Position numbers and translations under genes: made by a program. Positions 8,543-17,794 of a stretch of 64,000 nt of DNA are shown here, piece after piece. This DNA is from Armatimonadota bacterium. GTDB taxonomy: Bacteria > Armatimonadota > Fimbriimonadia > Fimbriimonadales > Fimbriimonadaceae. Each line of letters begins with the position of its first letter. Positions within the stretch are counted from its first letter, which is position 1. The notes under the pieces are model-generated. The model had not been told where the DNA came from. It saw only the letters and a program-made list of their open reading frames with translations, and ran no database searches. Where the stretch lies: the NCBI GenBank assembly GCA_027451905.1, contig DAIDHV010000004.1, forward strand, positions 124,001 through 188,000, read 5' to 3'.

Positions 8543-9307
8543 CTACCTTCTTAATTTAGCAAGCAGCCTGAGGATTTCAAGGTAAAGCCATACCAAGGTC
8601 ACCATGATCGAAAACGCACCGTACCATTCCATATACTTCGGTGCGCCTTCTGCAGTTCCTTGGGCAATGAAGTCAAAGTCCAAAATGAGGTTCATGCACG
8701 CGAGGCCAACAACAAACAAGGAAAAGGCAATTCCTAGCACCGTGGGGTGGGTAAGGAATTCAAAGTGGATTCCAAAAAACTGTCCAATGATGGCGAATAT
8801 ATAGAAAAAGAAGACGGACATTGTTGAAAAGATAACAATCCGTGTGAACATTGGAGTAACGCGTATGACTTGTGAGCGGTACAGCACAAGCATGGAGAGG
8901 GCAGCAAATAGGGTCAACCCAATTGCAGGCAACACAATGCCCGGGTAGCTTCTTTCAAAGAAGTAAGAGATGCCTCCAAGTAAAAAGCCCTCTAGCACAG
9001 CGTAAAGTGGTGCAGTAAATGTTGCCACTTGGGGCTTAAAAATGGTGACCATCGACGTGATGAATCCACCGATGAATGCTCCGATCATCACTGGAACCGC
9101 AATCTGCGGTGACGTATGAACAAGGGTGACTTCAATGCCAGCTGTTATCAATGCAAAGAAAACTAAAAGCAGACTCTTGGCAAGCGTGCCATCCACCGTC
9201 ATGCGGTCAACGCCAGTGTATGCCCTTGCCGAGGCTTGGAATGGATTATTGCGCAAGGCAGGATTGCCTCTTCTACCTCGCTGACCGGAACGTGATTGGT
9301 AAGACAT
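8543..9307 (-). CDS. Bax inhibitor-1/YccA family membrane protein
   Basis: 254 residues: a basic cytosolic N-terminus (RSGQRGRRGNPALRNNPF), the conserved NPAF/TVDGTL-like entry, then seven predicted hydrophobic segments (for example SLLLVFFALITAGIEVTLVH, PVMIGAFIGGFITSMVTIF, ILDFDFI near the end). The acidic residues in the last helices (LDFDFI) match the pore/pH-sensing region of BI-1 proteins, which conduct Ca2+ or protons across the inner membrane. The family match is clear; the physiological role in bacteria is poorly known. Confidence 0.88.
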   Translation of the reverse strand: MSYQSRSGQRGRRGNPALRNNPFQASARAYTGVDRMTVDGTLAKSLLLVFFALITAGIEVTLVHTSPQIAVPVMIGAFIGGFITSMVTIFKPQVATFTAPLYAVLEGFLLGGISYFFERSYPGIVLPAIGLTLFAALSMLVLYRSQVIRVTPMFTRIVIFSTMSVFFFYIFAIIGQFFGIHFEFLTHPTVLGIAFSLFVVGLACMNLILDFDFIAQGTAEGAPKYMEWYGAFSIMVTLVWLYLEILRLLAKLRR

Positions 9308-9360
9308 ATATCTTTAATAACATTTTACGTCCAAATTTGGTTTCTCGTGCAATGCCGGCA

Positions 9361-9389
9361 AAAAAAAGGGCCCCGGAAATTACCGGGGC
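9361..9389 (-). terminator. intrinsic terminator after the pgk-linked gene
   Basis: Read on the minus strand, GCCCCGG (9383-9389) pairs with CCGGGGC (9370-9376) around a 6-nt loop and is followed within two bases by a run of T residues (A-run at 9361-9367 on the plus strand). It lies downstream of the gene ending at 9504 and just upstream of the Bax-inhibitor start. Confidence 0.8.
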
Positions 9390-9503
9390 TTTATGAGGAC
9401 CAGACGCTCAGCCAATTGGGGGAGAGTTCCGAGCGATCTAGATATATGTTATGACGATTTTTTTTTGCCTAAGTTTCCTTTATTTCTTGGATAAAGCTAA
9501 ATT

Positions 9504-10181
9504 CTAGGGAGATTCCAAGATACGTCTAAATCCAGCCCCTTCACCTTCTACTTGGCGAAGGGTGCGGATTGGCATTTCGATGCTTTCCGCAAAGTTAATC
9601 AATCTCTGAAAGGACATGAGTTGCCGATCAACCATAGCGATGGCAGGAAGCTGGATTGCAAATGTTGCCGGCATGCGTCGGCTTGCATGGTCTCTTAAAA
9701 GGGTGCGCAAATCCTCGTCTAACACAGAAATCGTGCCAGACGCTTTCACCAGGTCCGAATCTACTGCCACCGTAAGCGGGAAGAATTTAGTGCGATGAGC
9801 GCCAGGATCGGTCTTGGCTGACAAAAACTTTGCTTCCGCAGGCAGTGATGCGTCTGATGGCCATTGGTCTCGATAAGCAACGCCCCTAAGCTCGTAGTCC
9901 GTTGCAAAAGATAGCTTTCTTGCCGCTTCAAACCCTTCTTCTGCCTTGCTGGGATCCAAGCATAACCAATCGAGGTCGTGTCCTTCTTGAAGAAGCGCAA
10001 CTATGAGCGAGGGAAACGCCCTGATGACCTGCTCAGTGGCAAAGAAGTGAAGCCTTGGCCCTAATTTCCTAACGACATCAAGCAGTCTGATAAACATAGC
10101 CGGCTCACTGTGGGGCAATTCACCCGGACCGCACGATTGCCAAGGAACGTAATCAAGATCAACTCGGACGCATAAGTACAC
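9504..10181 (-). CDS. polysaccharide-deacetylase-like protein lacking the metal site
   Basis: 225 residues starting at a GTG one base after the pgk stop, so translation is probably coupled to pgk. The pattern VRVDLDYVPW, then HFFATEQVIRAFPSLIVALL, then GHDLDWLCLD follows the order of NodB-type deacetylase motifs (aspartate strand, TFFxxG helix, GHEIxxH), but the HxxxH metal ligands are not there. The fold assignment is therefore moderate and catalysis is unlikely by the usual mechanism. A terminator follows at 9361-9389, making pgk plus this gene a two-gene unit. Confidence 0.5.
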   Translation of the reverse strand: MYLCVRVDLDYVPWQSCGPGELPHSEPAMFIRLLDVVRKLGPRLHFFATEQVIRAFPSLIVALLQEGHDLDWLCLDPSKAEEGFEAARKLSFATDYELRGVAYRDQWPSDASLPAEAKFLSAKTDPGAHRTKFFPLTVAVDSDLVKASGTISVLDEDLRTLLRDHASRRMPATFAIQLPAIAMVDRQLMSFQRLINFAESIEMPIRTLRQVEGEGAGFRRILESP

Positions 10182-10182
10182 G

Positions 10183-11358
10183 TTAGCCCTCTATCAAAGG
10201 AATCGCAACAATCCCTGGCAGAACCCTGCCCTCTAGGAATTCTAACGAGGCACCGCCCCCTGTGCTGATATGGGTTAATTGATCGGCAAACCCAAACTGT
10301 TCCACGGCAGCAGCAGAATCACCCCCGCCTACGATCGTCGTGCCAGAAGACTCTGCCATCGCCTTAGCCACTGCCTTGGTACCTGCCTCAAAAGGCTTCA
10401 TTTCAAAGACCCCCATCGGACCGTTCCAAAGCACGGTTTTAGCATCCAAGATGATCTTTGCGTAGTGCTGCGACGATTGGGGACCAATATCCAGCCCCAT
10501 CAAATCTTCGGGAATGCCGTTGTTGCTGCAGGTCACAGGAGTCGCTTCCGCAGAAAAGGCATTCGCGCAAACGTAGTCAGTCGGCAGTACCAACTTGGGG
10601 TTTTCCATGAGCTTTTTTGCGTAGTCCAAGCTTTCCGTATCGAGAAGGGACTTCCCAACCGAATGGCCCCTCGCTTTTTCAAATGTAAACGCCATAGCCC
10701 CTCCTACCAGCAATTGGTCAACTTTCGGAAGCAAGTTCTCGATCAACTGGATTTTGTCGTGGACTTTGGCGCCTCCTAAGATTGCGATGAACGGGTGACG
10801 GGGCTGGTCAACGGCGTCCCCAAGGAATTTCAGTTCTTTTTGGATGAGATAGCCAACTGCAGAAGGTAAGTAGGCTGCAATTCCAGCCGTAGAGGCGTGG
10901 GCTCGATGAGCGGTTCCAAAGGCATCGTTGATGTACAGGTCGCCCAAACTTGCCAGTTTGGCGGAAAAAACAGGATCATTGGCTTCTTCCTCAGGATGAA
11001 ATCTTACGTTCTCTAACAGGATCACTTGGCCTGGCTGAAGGCCTGCGCATAGCTTTTCAACTTCGCTTTCAACGCAGTCTGGAGCCAGGGTCACCGGTAA
11101 GTTCAGCAGGGCGCTTAGCCTTTCCGCAACTGGGCTTAGAGAAAATTTGGGGTCAACCCCCTTGGGTCTGCCAAGATGGCTCATCAAGATCGCACTGCCC
11201 CCTTTGTCAAGGATATAACGGAGGGTCGGGAGGGATTCAACGATTCTGCGATCGTCGGTAATGACTCCATTTTCCAAGGGGACATTGAAATCACATCGGA
11301 CAAGGACCTTTTGGCCAGAAATGGTTAAATCGGTAAGTGAGCGCCGCTTAAGGGCCAT
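10183..11358 (-). CDS. pgk: phosphoglycerate kinase
   Basis: 391 residues, the usual length. Pgk transfers phosphate between 1,3-bisphosphoglycerate and ADP in glycolysis. Diagnostic segments include VRCDFNVPLENG, SHLGRPKG, ENVRFHPEEE, NDAFGTAHRAHAS, LGGAKVHDKI, NGPMGVFE and the nucleotide-binding GGGDSAAAVEQFG near the C-terminus. TAACCT on the minus strand (11365-11370) lies 6 nt before the ATG, again consistent with a leaderless mRNA. It is followed directly by the GTG-initiated deacetylase-like gene. Confidence 0.97.
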   Translation of the reverse strand: MALKRRSLTDLTISGQKVLVRCDFNVPLENGVITDDRRIVESLPTLRYILDKGGSAILMSHLGRPKGVDPKFSLSPVAERLSALLNLPVTLAPDCVESEVEKLCAGLQPGQVILLENVRFHPEEEANDPVFSAKLASLGDLYINDAFGTAHRAHASTAGIAAYLPSAVGYLIQKELKFLGDAVDQPRHPFIAILGGAKVHDKIQLIENLLPKVDQLLVGGAMAFTFEKARGHSVGKSLLDTESLDYAKKLMENPKLVLPTDYVCANAFSAEATPVTCSNNGIPEDLMGLDIGPQSSQHYAKIILDAKTVLWNGPMGVFEMKPFEAGTKAVAKAMAESSGTTIVGGGDSAAAVEQFGFADQLTHISTGGGASLEFLEGRVLPGIVAIPLIEG

Positions 11359-11441
11359 CCATCTAGGTTACCAAAAGCAAGGTGACTTGACCACCGACGG
11401 CGAGACCGCCAGAAAGGCCTCAAAGGGCAACCTAAGCTGTG

Positions 11442-12572
11442 TTAGTGAGAAGAACCGGGATCTTTTTCAGTCGCCATAACCAGAATGTCTATGTTTCTCA
11501 ATTCTCCGGCAAGTTCCGCAATCAAAGAGCGCTTAAACCGCTGTTGGAGGGACGATCGGGTTGAATGACCGATAACGATTTGCGTGATCCCGTTCTCTCG
11601 CGCAAATTCAACAATCCGATCAGCAACTTGCCCTTCCAGTTGAATAATCTCAATTCCGAGGCGGTTTGCCAATCTGAAGTCGTCCTCAACCGTCAGCTTC
11701 TCTTCGGGAGACAGGGATCGTTCTTTGACATAGACGGCATAAACAGGGCACTGCATTCTCTGCGCGATTTTCCAACCACGGCGGATGATGCGCAAGCTCG
11801 ACGCGCTTGAGCCGATACAGATCATGATTCGCTCTTGCACCTGCCACGGTTTGCTGGGGCCGTGAGCCTTCCTCATGCCCTCGATATCTTCGTCAATGCG
11901 TCCTGCCGCTTCTCGCAAGGCAAGTTCCCTTAGGGCGGTTAGTCGCTCTTCAGTAAAGATAGCCTTGTAGGGGTGTTCGTAACCCTCAGGGAACATCTCG
12001 CCCCTTGCAAGCCTATTCATGGCCGCCTGAGGGGTCAGATCAACAAATTCGATTTCATCTGCCGAGTGAAGCACGGTATCTGGCACCGTATCCTTAACCA
12101 AAACGCCGGTTAAGATTGCAACCTTGTCGTTAAGGCTCTCTAAGCTGTAAACATTGAGGGTCGAGAGGACGCTAATGCCGTTCTGGAGCAGTTCTTGAAC
12201 ATCTTCCCACCGAAATTCATGTCGAGATCCGGGCGCATTTTTATGTGCCAAGTCATCAATCACAACCAGTTCTGGGTTTCGAGCAATGATGGCTTCAACG
12301 TCGATATCCTTGTTTTCTGCGTTGCTTGATTCACAGGCCTTAATGCTCTCAAAGCCAGGCAATAACTGCTCGGTGCCAATTCTTCCGTAAGTTTCCGCGC
12401 AAGCCAAAATCACCGATTGGCCTCTTTTAAGCCTACGGTGAGCTTCATCAAGCATGGCAAATGTTTTGCCGGTGCCAGGAGCATAGCCAAGGAAGATTTT
12501 GTGGAGACCTTTTTTGCGATCTGAACTAGAGCTGTCTGAAGGACTTGAACTGGTTTTTTGGTGTTGCGTCAT
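11442..12572 (-). CDS. stand-alone KdpD N-terminal protein (KdpD ATP-binding domain plus USP domain)
   Basis: 376 residues. After a serine-rich start, residues 29-37 form a Walker A loop (GYAPGTGKT), followed by a Walker B-like VVIDDLAHKN and GSRHEFRWEDVQELL, all typical of the N-terminal domain of KdpD potassium sensors (about 20-235). Residues about 245-376 are a universal-stress-type fold (ERIMICIGSS ... VIGHSTRSS). The KdpD transmembrane and histidine-kinase parts are missing. It follows the response regulator by 6 bp in an operon with a separate histidine kinase, so it may act in trans as a sensing or nucleotide-binding subunit. No kdpFABC genes are in the window. Confidence 0.85.
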   Translation of the reverse strand: MTQHQKTSSSPSDSSSSDRKKGLHKIFLGYAPGTGKTFAMLDEAHRRLKRGQSVILACAETYGRIGTEQLLPGFESIKACESSNAENKDIDVEAIIARNPELVVIDDLAHKNAPGSRHEFRWEDVQELLQNGISVLSTLNVYSLESLNDKVAILTGVLVKDTVPDTVLHSADEIEFVDLTPQAAMNRLARGEMFPEGYEHPYKAIFTEERLTALRELALREAAGRIDEDIEGMRKAHGPSKPWQVQERIMICIGSSASSLRIIRRGWKIAQRMQCPVYAVYVKERSLSPEEKLTVEDDFRLANRLGIEIIQLEGQVADRIVEFARENGITQIVIGHSTRSSLQQRFKRSLIAELAGELRNIDILVMATEKDPGSSH

Positions 12573-12578
12573 AAAAAA

Positions 12579-13331
12579 TTACTGCACGGACATAACGGAA
12601 TCGAGCCATCTTTGAAGGTGCAAATCAATATCTTGGACTTCTAAATGATTATCGGGTGGTAATTTGCCCTCCACATGAGAGTAGTGGGCAAGGGCTTCCT
12701 CGGCAAGCGCCGTCCAAAAACGCTCGTTTCCAGGCATCGCTTCACAGTCGGCAAGGGCCTTGGCTAACTCGATTGTGTAACGAGGCACAAATACGTTGAC
12801 GGAATTGGCACTGCCATCTGGCAATTGGACGTCAATATCAATTTGCCACTGCTTGCGCTTGTCGTCAAAATGGGATTCCACCACATTGAAAACAAGGCCG
12901 GTGGGGGTTGTGCGAGATATCGCATCCATGATGTCATCCGTGTTAACCGCGGTTGCCGGTTTGGGGACTTTAAGGAGCGCATCGGTGACGGCAAGCCTCA
13001 GTTGATCAGTTGAAAATGGCTTTCTTAAGATCGAAACAACCCCTGCCTTAATGGATTCTATGGCCACGTTGACGCTGCTATAGGCAGTGATGAGCAGTGC
13101 ACGAGTCTGCGGGCGCAGATTTCGCATTTTTGCAAAGACCTGAGTGCCCTCCTGATCGTTTGGCAGGCGCTGGTCTAGGACGATCAAGTCCCATTGACTG
13201 CCGTCACCAAACAATTCTAGGCCGGATTGTGCATCAGCCGCACTTTGGACTTCGTGCCCGACATTGGCAAGAGCAAGGTGAACCATGTCTCGCACATTCT
13301 TTTCATCATCAATTACTAAAATTTTTGCCAT
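12579..13331 (-). CDS. response regulator with unrecognised C-terminal output domain
   Basis: 250 residues. The receiver domain spans about 1-120: acidic pair D8-D9, phospho-acceptor D53 (IVLDQRLP), the conserved Thr (LLITAYSS) and Lys (LRKPFS). The C-terminal half (about 130-250) has no helix-turn-helix, GGDEF or other output motif that I recognise; it alternates strands (KQWQIDIDVQLPDG, VFVPRYTIELAKALADCE) with helices. It may act through protein contact rather than DNA binding. It lies 9 bp after the kinase gene and 6 bp before the KdpD-like gene, so all three are surely co-transcribed. Confidence 0.85.
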   Translation of the reverse strand: MAKILVIDDEKNVRDMVHLALANVGHEVQSAADAQSGLELFGDGSQWDLIVLDQRLPNDQEGTQVFAKMRNLRPQTRALLITAYSSVNVAIESIKAGVVSILRKPFSTDQLRLAVTDALLKVPKPATAVNTDDIMDAISRTTPTGLVFNVVESHFDDKRKQWQIDIDVQLPDGSANSVNVFVPRYTIELAKALADCEAMPGNERFWTALAEEALAHYSHVEGKLPPDNHLEVQDIDLHLQRWLDSVMSVQ

Positions 13332-13340
13332 TGCGATTCT

Positions 13341-15176
13341 TCAAATGGCTGGGCGGATCGGAATTGCAAAAGTAAACACGCTTCCTTGACCTTGTTGACT
13401 TTTCACCGAAATCCAACCCCCATGAGCTTCTACGATGCTCTTGGCAATAGATAGGCCGAGCCCCGCCCCTCCAGAAGTTGCCCCCGGGACTTGAACAAAC
13501 CGCTCAAAGATATTGTTGAGATATTTCTGAGGAATGCCTTTGCCCTCGTCTTCCACAGAAAATCGTACTTCATTCGCTTCTTTCCTTGCATGCACAACCA
13601 CCGATTTTCCGTGTGGAGAATGGCGCAAAGCATTTTCTAATAAGTTGGTTAGAACCTGAATGAGCTGAACACCATCCGCCTCAAAAGAGAAATCTTCAAC
13701 ATTTGTTACAAGAGCAATGTTTTGTTCTTGGGCAATTGATGCCACTGCCTCGATTGACTTATTGATAATGTCGGAAGCGGCAATTGGCTTGAATTCCGGC
13801 GTCTTTTGTTTGTATCCAAGCCTTGCCGCATCCAGAAGGTCCTTCATCATCTTTTGCAGCCTCCTCAGGTCTTGCAGCTGAGTTTCGATGAGCTGCGATT
13901 GTTTTTCGGTTAAGACTCCTGCCGCACCCTCTTTAAGCAGTTCAGTTGATAGCAGAAGGGAAGTCACCGGCGTGCGAAGCTCGTGAGAGGCAACTTCGAT
14001 GAAATTGTTTTTCATCTCATCAAGTTCACGCCAAGATGTGACGTCTTCCAGCACCGCTACTGCCCCTAAAATCTGGTCTCCCTTCAGAATGGGGTTGGCA
14101 TTGATGCGATAGTATCGAACCTGATCTCTCACCTTTAGCCTAACCGGCGTACTCGGCAGAGCATCGGCAGGCTCCAAAGCTTGTTGGCTTAAAGCATCAT
14201 GAAGTGAATCGGCAACAAAGGAATTTCCAATCGCTTCATCAATAGACTTTGAATGACCCTCAGCCAATGGGCCAAATAAAGATTGGGCCGCTTCATTCAT
14301 CATGACTACTTTTCCATTTGCGTCCGAAGTAATCACCGGCTCGGAAAGGGATTTTATGGATTCTCCCGCCATGAGCTTAGCCTGATTTAACCTTTCTGCT
14401 TCCAGTAGCCTCATTTCGTCAAGCCTGTGCTCTAACTGCCTTAGGCTAGCCTTGAGGTTTTGAAACTCAGGCAAAGTTGTGGTTAGTGCGGCTTTATTTG
14501 GGGTCGTTAGCTTTGGGTCTTGGCCGAGAGATTCCACGGCCCCGACAATCTCTCGGAGCGGCTTTAAGACAATGTTGACAATTCGATTGCTGAGCAGTAA
14601 AGCTACAAAAATTGCAGCAAACGTAACAATTATGCTTTTGACATAGGCTTTTCTTGCCACCTTTTGGGCCCTTGCACTGGCTCCAAAAATCGCCTTTTGG
14701 TTTCTTAAAGTTAGTCGGTGGATGGTGTCTGTGAGTTGAGAATAAACATGAACACTGTCATTGTAGGATTGCACCCATTGAGGGCTTTGAGGTGCTGCCG
14801 ACATCATTTCCGCAACTTCTTTATCTAAAGTCTTATGAAGTAAGGAAACCTGTCGAAGTTCTAGCCGATCCCTTGTCCCCAGCGATTTGCGATTCGCATC
14901 GCTTAAGTCTTCGGTAAAGGCTTCGTCACCAGAATCATAAAGAAGATTTCCTTGGTTAAGCTTTCCTGCCCCGATCAAGCCTAGCCCAGATCGCTGCTGA
15001 GAGAGGGCTTCCCTCATTCTTTGCGTGCTGTCGACTAAAGAAATCCGCTTGGTAAGAACGATATCAAAGCTGTCGGAAATGCTGAGGAGGTCGCCAGTTG
15101 CATCAACCATAACCAAGGCAACCAACAAAACCAAGAGAAGGTGACCTATAAGAAGCTGCACGCGGAGGCTTTGCAT
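13341..15176 (-). CDS. membrane sensor histidine kinase (HAMP-PAS-HisKA-HATPase)
   Basis: 611 residues: first membrane helix about 6-28 (LLIGHLLLVLLVALVMVDA), an extracytoplasmic helical sensor to about 180, second helix (VTFAAIFVALLLSNRIVNIVL), HAMP, a PAS domain (about 275-380; SEPVITSDANGKVVMMNEAA), the phospho-His near residue 398 (VASHELRTPVTSLLLS), the N-box (LLENALRHSP) and G-boxes (DEGKGIP, GGAGLGLSI). It is complete and probably active. It heads the operon with the response regulator and KdpD-like protein. The architecture resembles PhoR/VicK-type kinases; the signal is unknown. Confidence 0.9.
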   Translation of the reverse strand: MQSLRVQLLIGHLLLVLLVALVMVDATGDLLSISDSFDIVLTKRISLVDSTQRMREALSQQRSGLGLIGAGKLNQGNLLYDSGDEAFTEDLSDANRKSLGTRDRLELRQVSLLHKTLDKEVAEMMSAAPQSPQWVQSYNDSVHVYSQLTDTIHRLTLRNQKAIFGASARAQKVARKAYVKSIIVTFAAIFVALLLSNRIVNIVLKPLREIVGAVESLGQDPKLTTPNKAALTTTLPEFQNLKASLRQLEHRLDEMRLLEAERLNQAKLMAGESIKSLSEPVITSDANGKVVMMNEAAQSLFGPLAEGHSKSIDEAIGNSFVADSLHDALSQQALEPADALPSTPVRLKVRDQVRYYRINANPILKGDQILGAVAVLEDVTSWRELDEMKNNFIEVASHELRTPVTSLLLSTELLKEGAAGVLTEKQSQLIETQLQDLRRLQKMMKDLLDAARLGYKQKTPEFKPIAASDIINKSIEAVASIAQEQNIALVTNVEDFSFEADGVQLIQVLTNLLENALRHSPHGKSVVVHARKEANEVRFSVEDEGKGIPQKYLNNIFERFVQVPGATSGGAGLGLSIAKSIVEAHGGWISVKSQQGQGSVFTFAIPIRPAI

Positions 15177-15446
15177 TGCATTAAATTCGGCTGGCGACCT
15201 GTTCCTATTTGACCTTATTTTAGAGTTCTCGGCGCTTGGTGGAACCTAAAAATGACGAGTTCATCAAACTTTTCAGAGCTTATTCATCAAATGACAGTTC
15301 TTTGCACTCTTAATTTAGCAAGAAAGCGAAATGGCTAATTATAAGGAAGTGGTAGGAAGCAGATCTTCGGCATGAGAGGCAAGCATTTTATCCGCTAGGT
15401 TCCTTAGCCATACGTCATTACAGCAGATTCAGTTGATTTCCGCCAG

Positions 15447-15908
15447 TTAAAGTGGCAGTTTGGTTGTGTGCTTGGGAACGCCCATCACAAAAGAGGTTTG
15501 AATTTTGCCCACTCCTTTGACTCGGCTAAGTTTTTCCCTGATAAAGGCTTCATAGCTGCGAATATCTTTGACCAAGACTTTAAGCATAAAGTCAAATTCG
15601 CCGGAAATGTGATAGCACTCTAAGACCTCTGGCAGATCACCTATGCTTTTTCGAAACCTTTCAATGGCAAGGTCTTGGTGCAGTGCCAAAGCAATGAAAG
15701 TAAAGGCAGTCAACCTCAAACCTAGCTTTTCTGGATCCAGTTGGGCACTATATCCCTTGACAAATCCTGCTTTTTCTAAGGATCGAACCCGCTGAAGGGC
15801 AGAGGGCGCAGTCAGCCCAACGTGCTTGGCAAGGTCGGTATTGGTCATTCTTCCGTCCTTCTGAAGCAAGTTTAAAATCTGAACATCAACCTCATCCAAA
15901 TGTTTCAT
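15447..15908 (-). CDS. Lrp/AsnC family transcriptional regulator
   Basis: 153 residues: an N-terminal winged HTH (DVQILNLLQKDGRMTNTDLA, then SALQRVRSLEKAGFVKGY) and the C-terminal RAM ligand-binding domain (HISGEFDFMLKVLVKD). Such proteins form octamers that respond to amino acids or small metabolites. It is divergent from the oligoendopeptidase gene with an 82-bp gap, so it may regulate peptide use. TACACT (minus strand, 15917-15922) lies 8 nt before its ATG. The 270 bp upstream, up to the kinase gene start at 15176, show no further gene. Confidence 0.9.
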   Translation of the reverse strand: MKHLDEVDVQILNLLQKDGRMTNTDLAKHVGLTAPSALQRVRSLEKAGFVKGYSAQLDPEKLGLRLTAFTFIALALHQDLAIERFRKSIGDLPEVLECYHISGEFDFMLKVLVKDIRSYEAFIREKLSRVKGVGKIQTSFVMGVPKHTTKLPL

Positions 15909-15990
15909 TGATATAGAGTGTACGTCGGTGCCTTAAAAACTCTCGTCCAGAGGCTGCTTAACCTGGGGGGCAATGCCGTAAACTATTTCT

Positions 15991-17778
15991 ATGGCTCAAA
16001 CCAGTTCTAACCCAAAGTGGGATCTCACTCTTTACTTTCCCAACCCAGACGGAAAGGAAATTGCAGAAGAAGTTGAACACCTGATTCTGGAATCTGAAAA
16101 GCTCCTTCACTTCGTGCAGAATTCTGTCATTGCACATGATCTGGCGGTTCTTGAGCCAATATTGAGCCAAACCAACGGCTTGCTAGATCGAATGCGAAAG
16201 GCAAGATCCTATTTGTACTGCGCCGTGGCTGCCGATTCCAAACAGACTGCAGCCCAAAAGCTTCAGAGTCGGCTTCTTATTGCGGGGGCGTCCCTATCCA
16301 AAGCCAATAGTTTATTGACCAAGTGGGTTGGAGAGCATCAAGTTGAAGACGTAATCGGAAGCAGCGAAACATCGCAGGCTCATGCCTACTATTTACGACG
16401 ACTTCATTTTTCGGCAAGCCATCAAATGAGCATGCCAGAAGAAGAATTGGCAGCCGACCTTACCCCTTCTGCCCAATCGGCTTGGGCAAGGTTTTACGGA
16501 AACTATTCTAGCCAAATTAAAGTGGAAGTGCAAGGATTTGAGGAGCCAATCCCCATGAGCCAAGTGCGAACCTTAGCCAGTGATTCGGACCGAGCAGTAA
16601 GGAAGAACGCATATGATGCCGAACTTGAGGCTTGGGAATCTCATTCCACCGCCATCAGTGCGGCACTGAATGGAGTCAAAGGCTGGGCCTTGACAGTTGG
16701 CGGCAAACGAGGCTGGAAGAGTCCTCTTCAAGAAAGTTTGTTTCGCTCTGGCATAGACGAAGCCACTCTAGACGCAATGCTCGGTGCCGCCAGAGACGCG
16801 TTCCCTCAACTACGGCGATACCTGCATGCTAAGGCCAAGGCTATCGGAGTTACCGCATGTGCATTCTACGACCTCTTTGCCCCATTGCCCCTTAAAGACC
16901 CCAAAGTCTGGGAATACCCAGCAGCCTGCGAGTTTGTTCAAAAGCAGTTCCATGACTTTTCACCGGCGATGGGAAATCTGGCGCAACAATCCTACCAGGA
17001 GAACTGGATTGATGTGGACCCTAGGCCAGGGAAGCGAGACGGTGCCTTCTGCTCATCTACAATTCCTGGCAAATCCTTGGTTCTTATGAACTTTCGACCC
17101 ACCTACAACTCGGTTGGAACCTTGGCTCATGAATTAGGCCATGCCTATCACAACTATTGCTTGCGCAATCGAACAGACCTGCAGACCGGAATTCCCATGA
17201 CCCTTGCAGAAACGGCAAGCACATTCTGCGAGACGATTTGTCGCAAGGCGGCTATTGAATCTGGCAATGTTGAAGAGTCGCTTGCAATTCTAGAAGCTTC
17301 CTTGCAGGGCGCAACCCAAATTGTGCTAGATATTACAAGCCGATTCTTATTTGAATTCTCTCTTTTTGCGGGAAGGGAAAAAGGCGAATTGAGCAGTCAA
17401 GAATTGTGCGCGATGATGAAAGAAGCCCAAGTTGAAACCTATGGAGACGGGCTAACCGACGAGTTGCATCCCTATATGTGGGCGGCAAAACCTCACTACT
17501 ACGGGTCCAATTTCTACAACTTTCCTTACATGTTTGGGCTCTTGTTTTCTTTGGGCCTTTATGCCATCTATCAAGAGTCGGGACCAGATTTTGTGTCTAA
17601 GTATGATGACCTTCTTAGCAGGAGCGGAATGGCAAGCCCTGCTGAATTGGCGTCCGAATTTGGCTTCGATATCACAAAGGGTAAGTTTTGGCAGCAAAGC
17701 TTGCAGACGATTGTGGATGATGTTGATCAATTTGAAAAGCGGATTGAAACCGTCTTTAGCCTAGCGGCAGCCCATTAG
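15991..17778 (+). CDS. M3 family oligoendopeptidase (PepF-like)
   Basis: 595 residues, standard for M3B oligoendopeptidase F. The zinc motif HELGHAYHNY (HExxH, about residue 377) is present with the downstream glutamate helix (MTLAETASTFCETI). These cytosolic metallopeptidases cut short peptides left by protein breakdown. No signal peptide is visible. TAAACT at 15979-15984 is 6 nt before the ATG. The next gene, for an NFACT protein, starts 17 bp after the stop, which links peptide recycling with ribosome-rescue in one transcript. Confidence 0.93.
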   Translation: MAQTSSNPKWDLTLYFPNPDGKEIAEEVEHLILESEKLLHFVQNSVIAHDLAVLEPILSQTNGLLDRMRKARSYLYCAVAADSKQTAAQKLQSRLLIAGASLSKANSLLTKWVGEHQVEDVIGSSETSQAHAYYLRRLHFSASHQMSMPEEELAADLTPSAQSAWARFYGNYSSQIKVEVQGFEEPIPMSQVRTLASDSDRAVRKNAYDAELEAWESHSTAISAALNGVKGWALTVGGKRGWKSPLQESLFRSGIDEATLDAMLGAARDAFPQLRRYLHAKAKAIGVTACAFYDLFAPLPLKDPKVWEYPAACEFVQKQFHDFSPAMGNLAQQSYQENWIDVDPRPGKRDGAFCSSTIPGKSLVLMNFRPTYNSVGTLAHELGHAYHNYCLRNRTDLQTGIPMTLAETASTFCETICRKAAIESGNVEESLAILEASLQGATQIVLDITSRFLFEFSLFAGREKGELSSQELCAMMKEAQVETYGDGLTDELHPYMWAAKPHYYGSNFYNFPYMFGLLFSLGLYAIYQESGPDFVSKYDDLLSRSGMASPAELASEFGFDITKGKFWQQSLQTIVDDVDQFEKRIETVFSLAAAH

Positions 17779-17794
17779 GCTCAGCAGGGAACCA

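Noticed and set aside
9391-9445. A tRNA-Met-like stretch on the minus strand (CCAATTGG, GAGCG, CTCATAA in tRNA-like order) just before a terminator
   Set aside because: The anticodon stem does not pair and there is no T arm with TTCGA; the following stem is a plain terminator.
10279-10779. Long open frames opposite pgk, GlnD, GroEL and the membrane protein at 21744
   Set aside because: These are antisense shadows of well-identified genes, caused by codon bias, with no support of their own.
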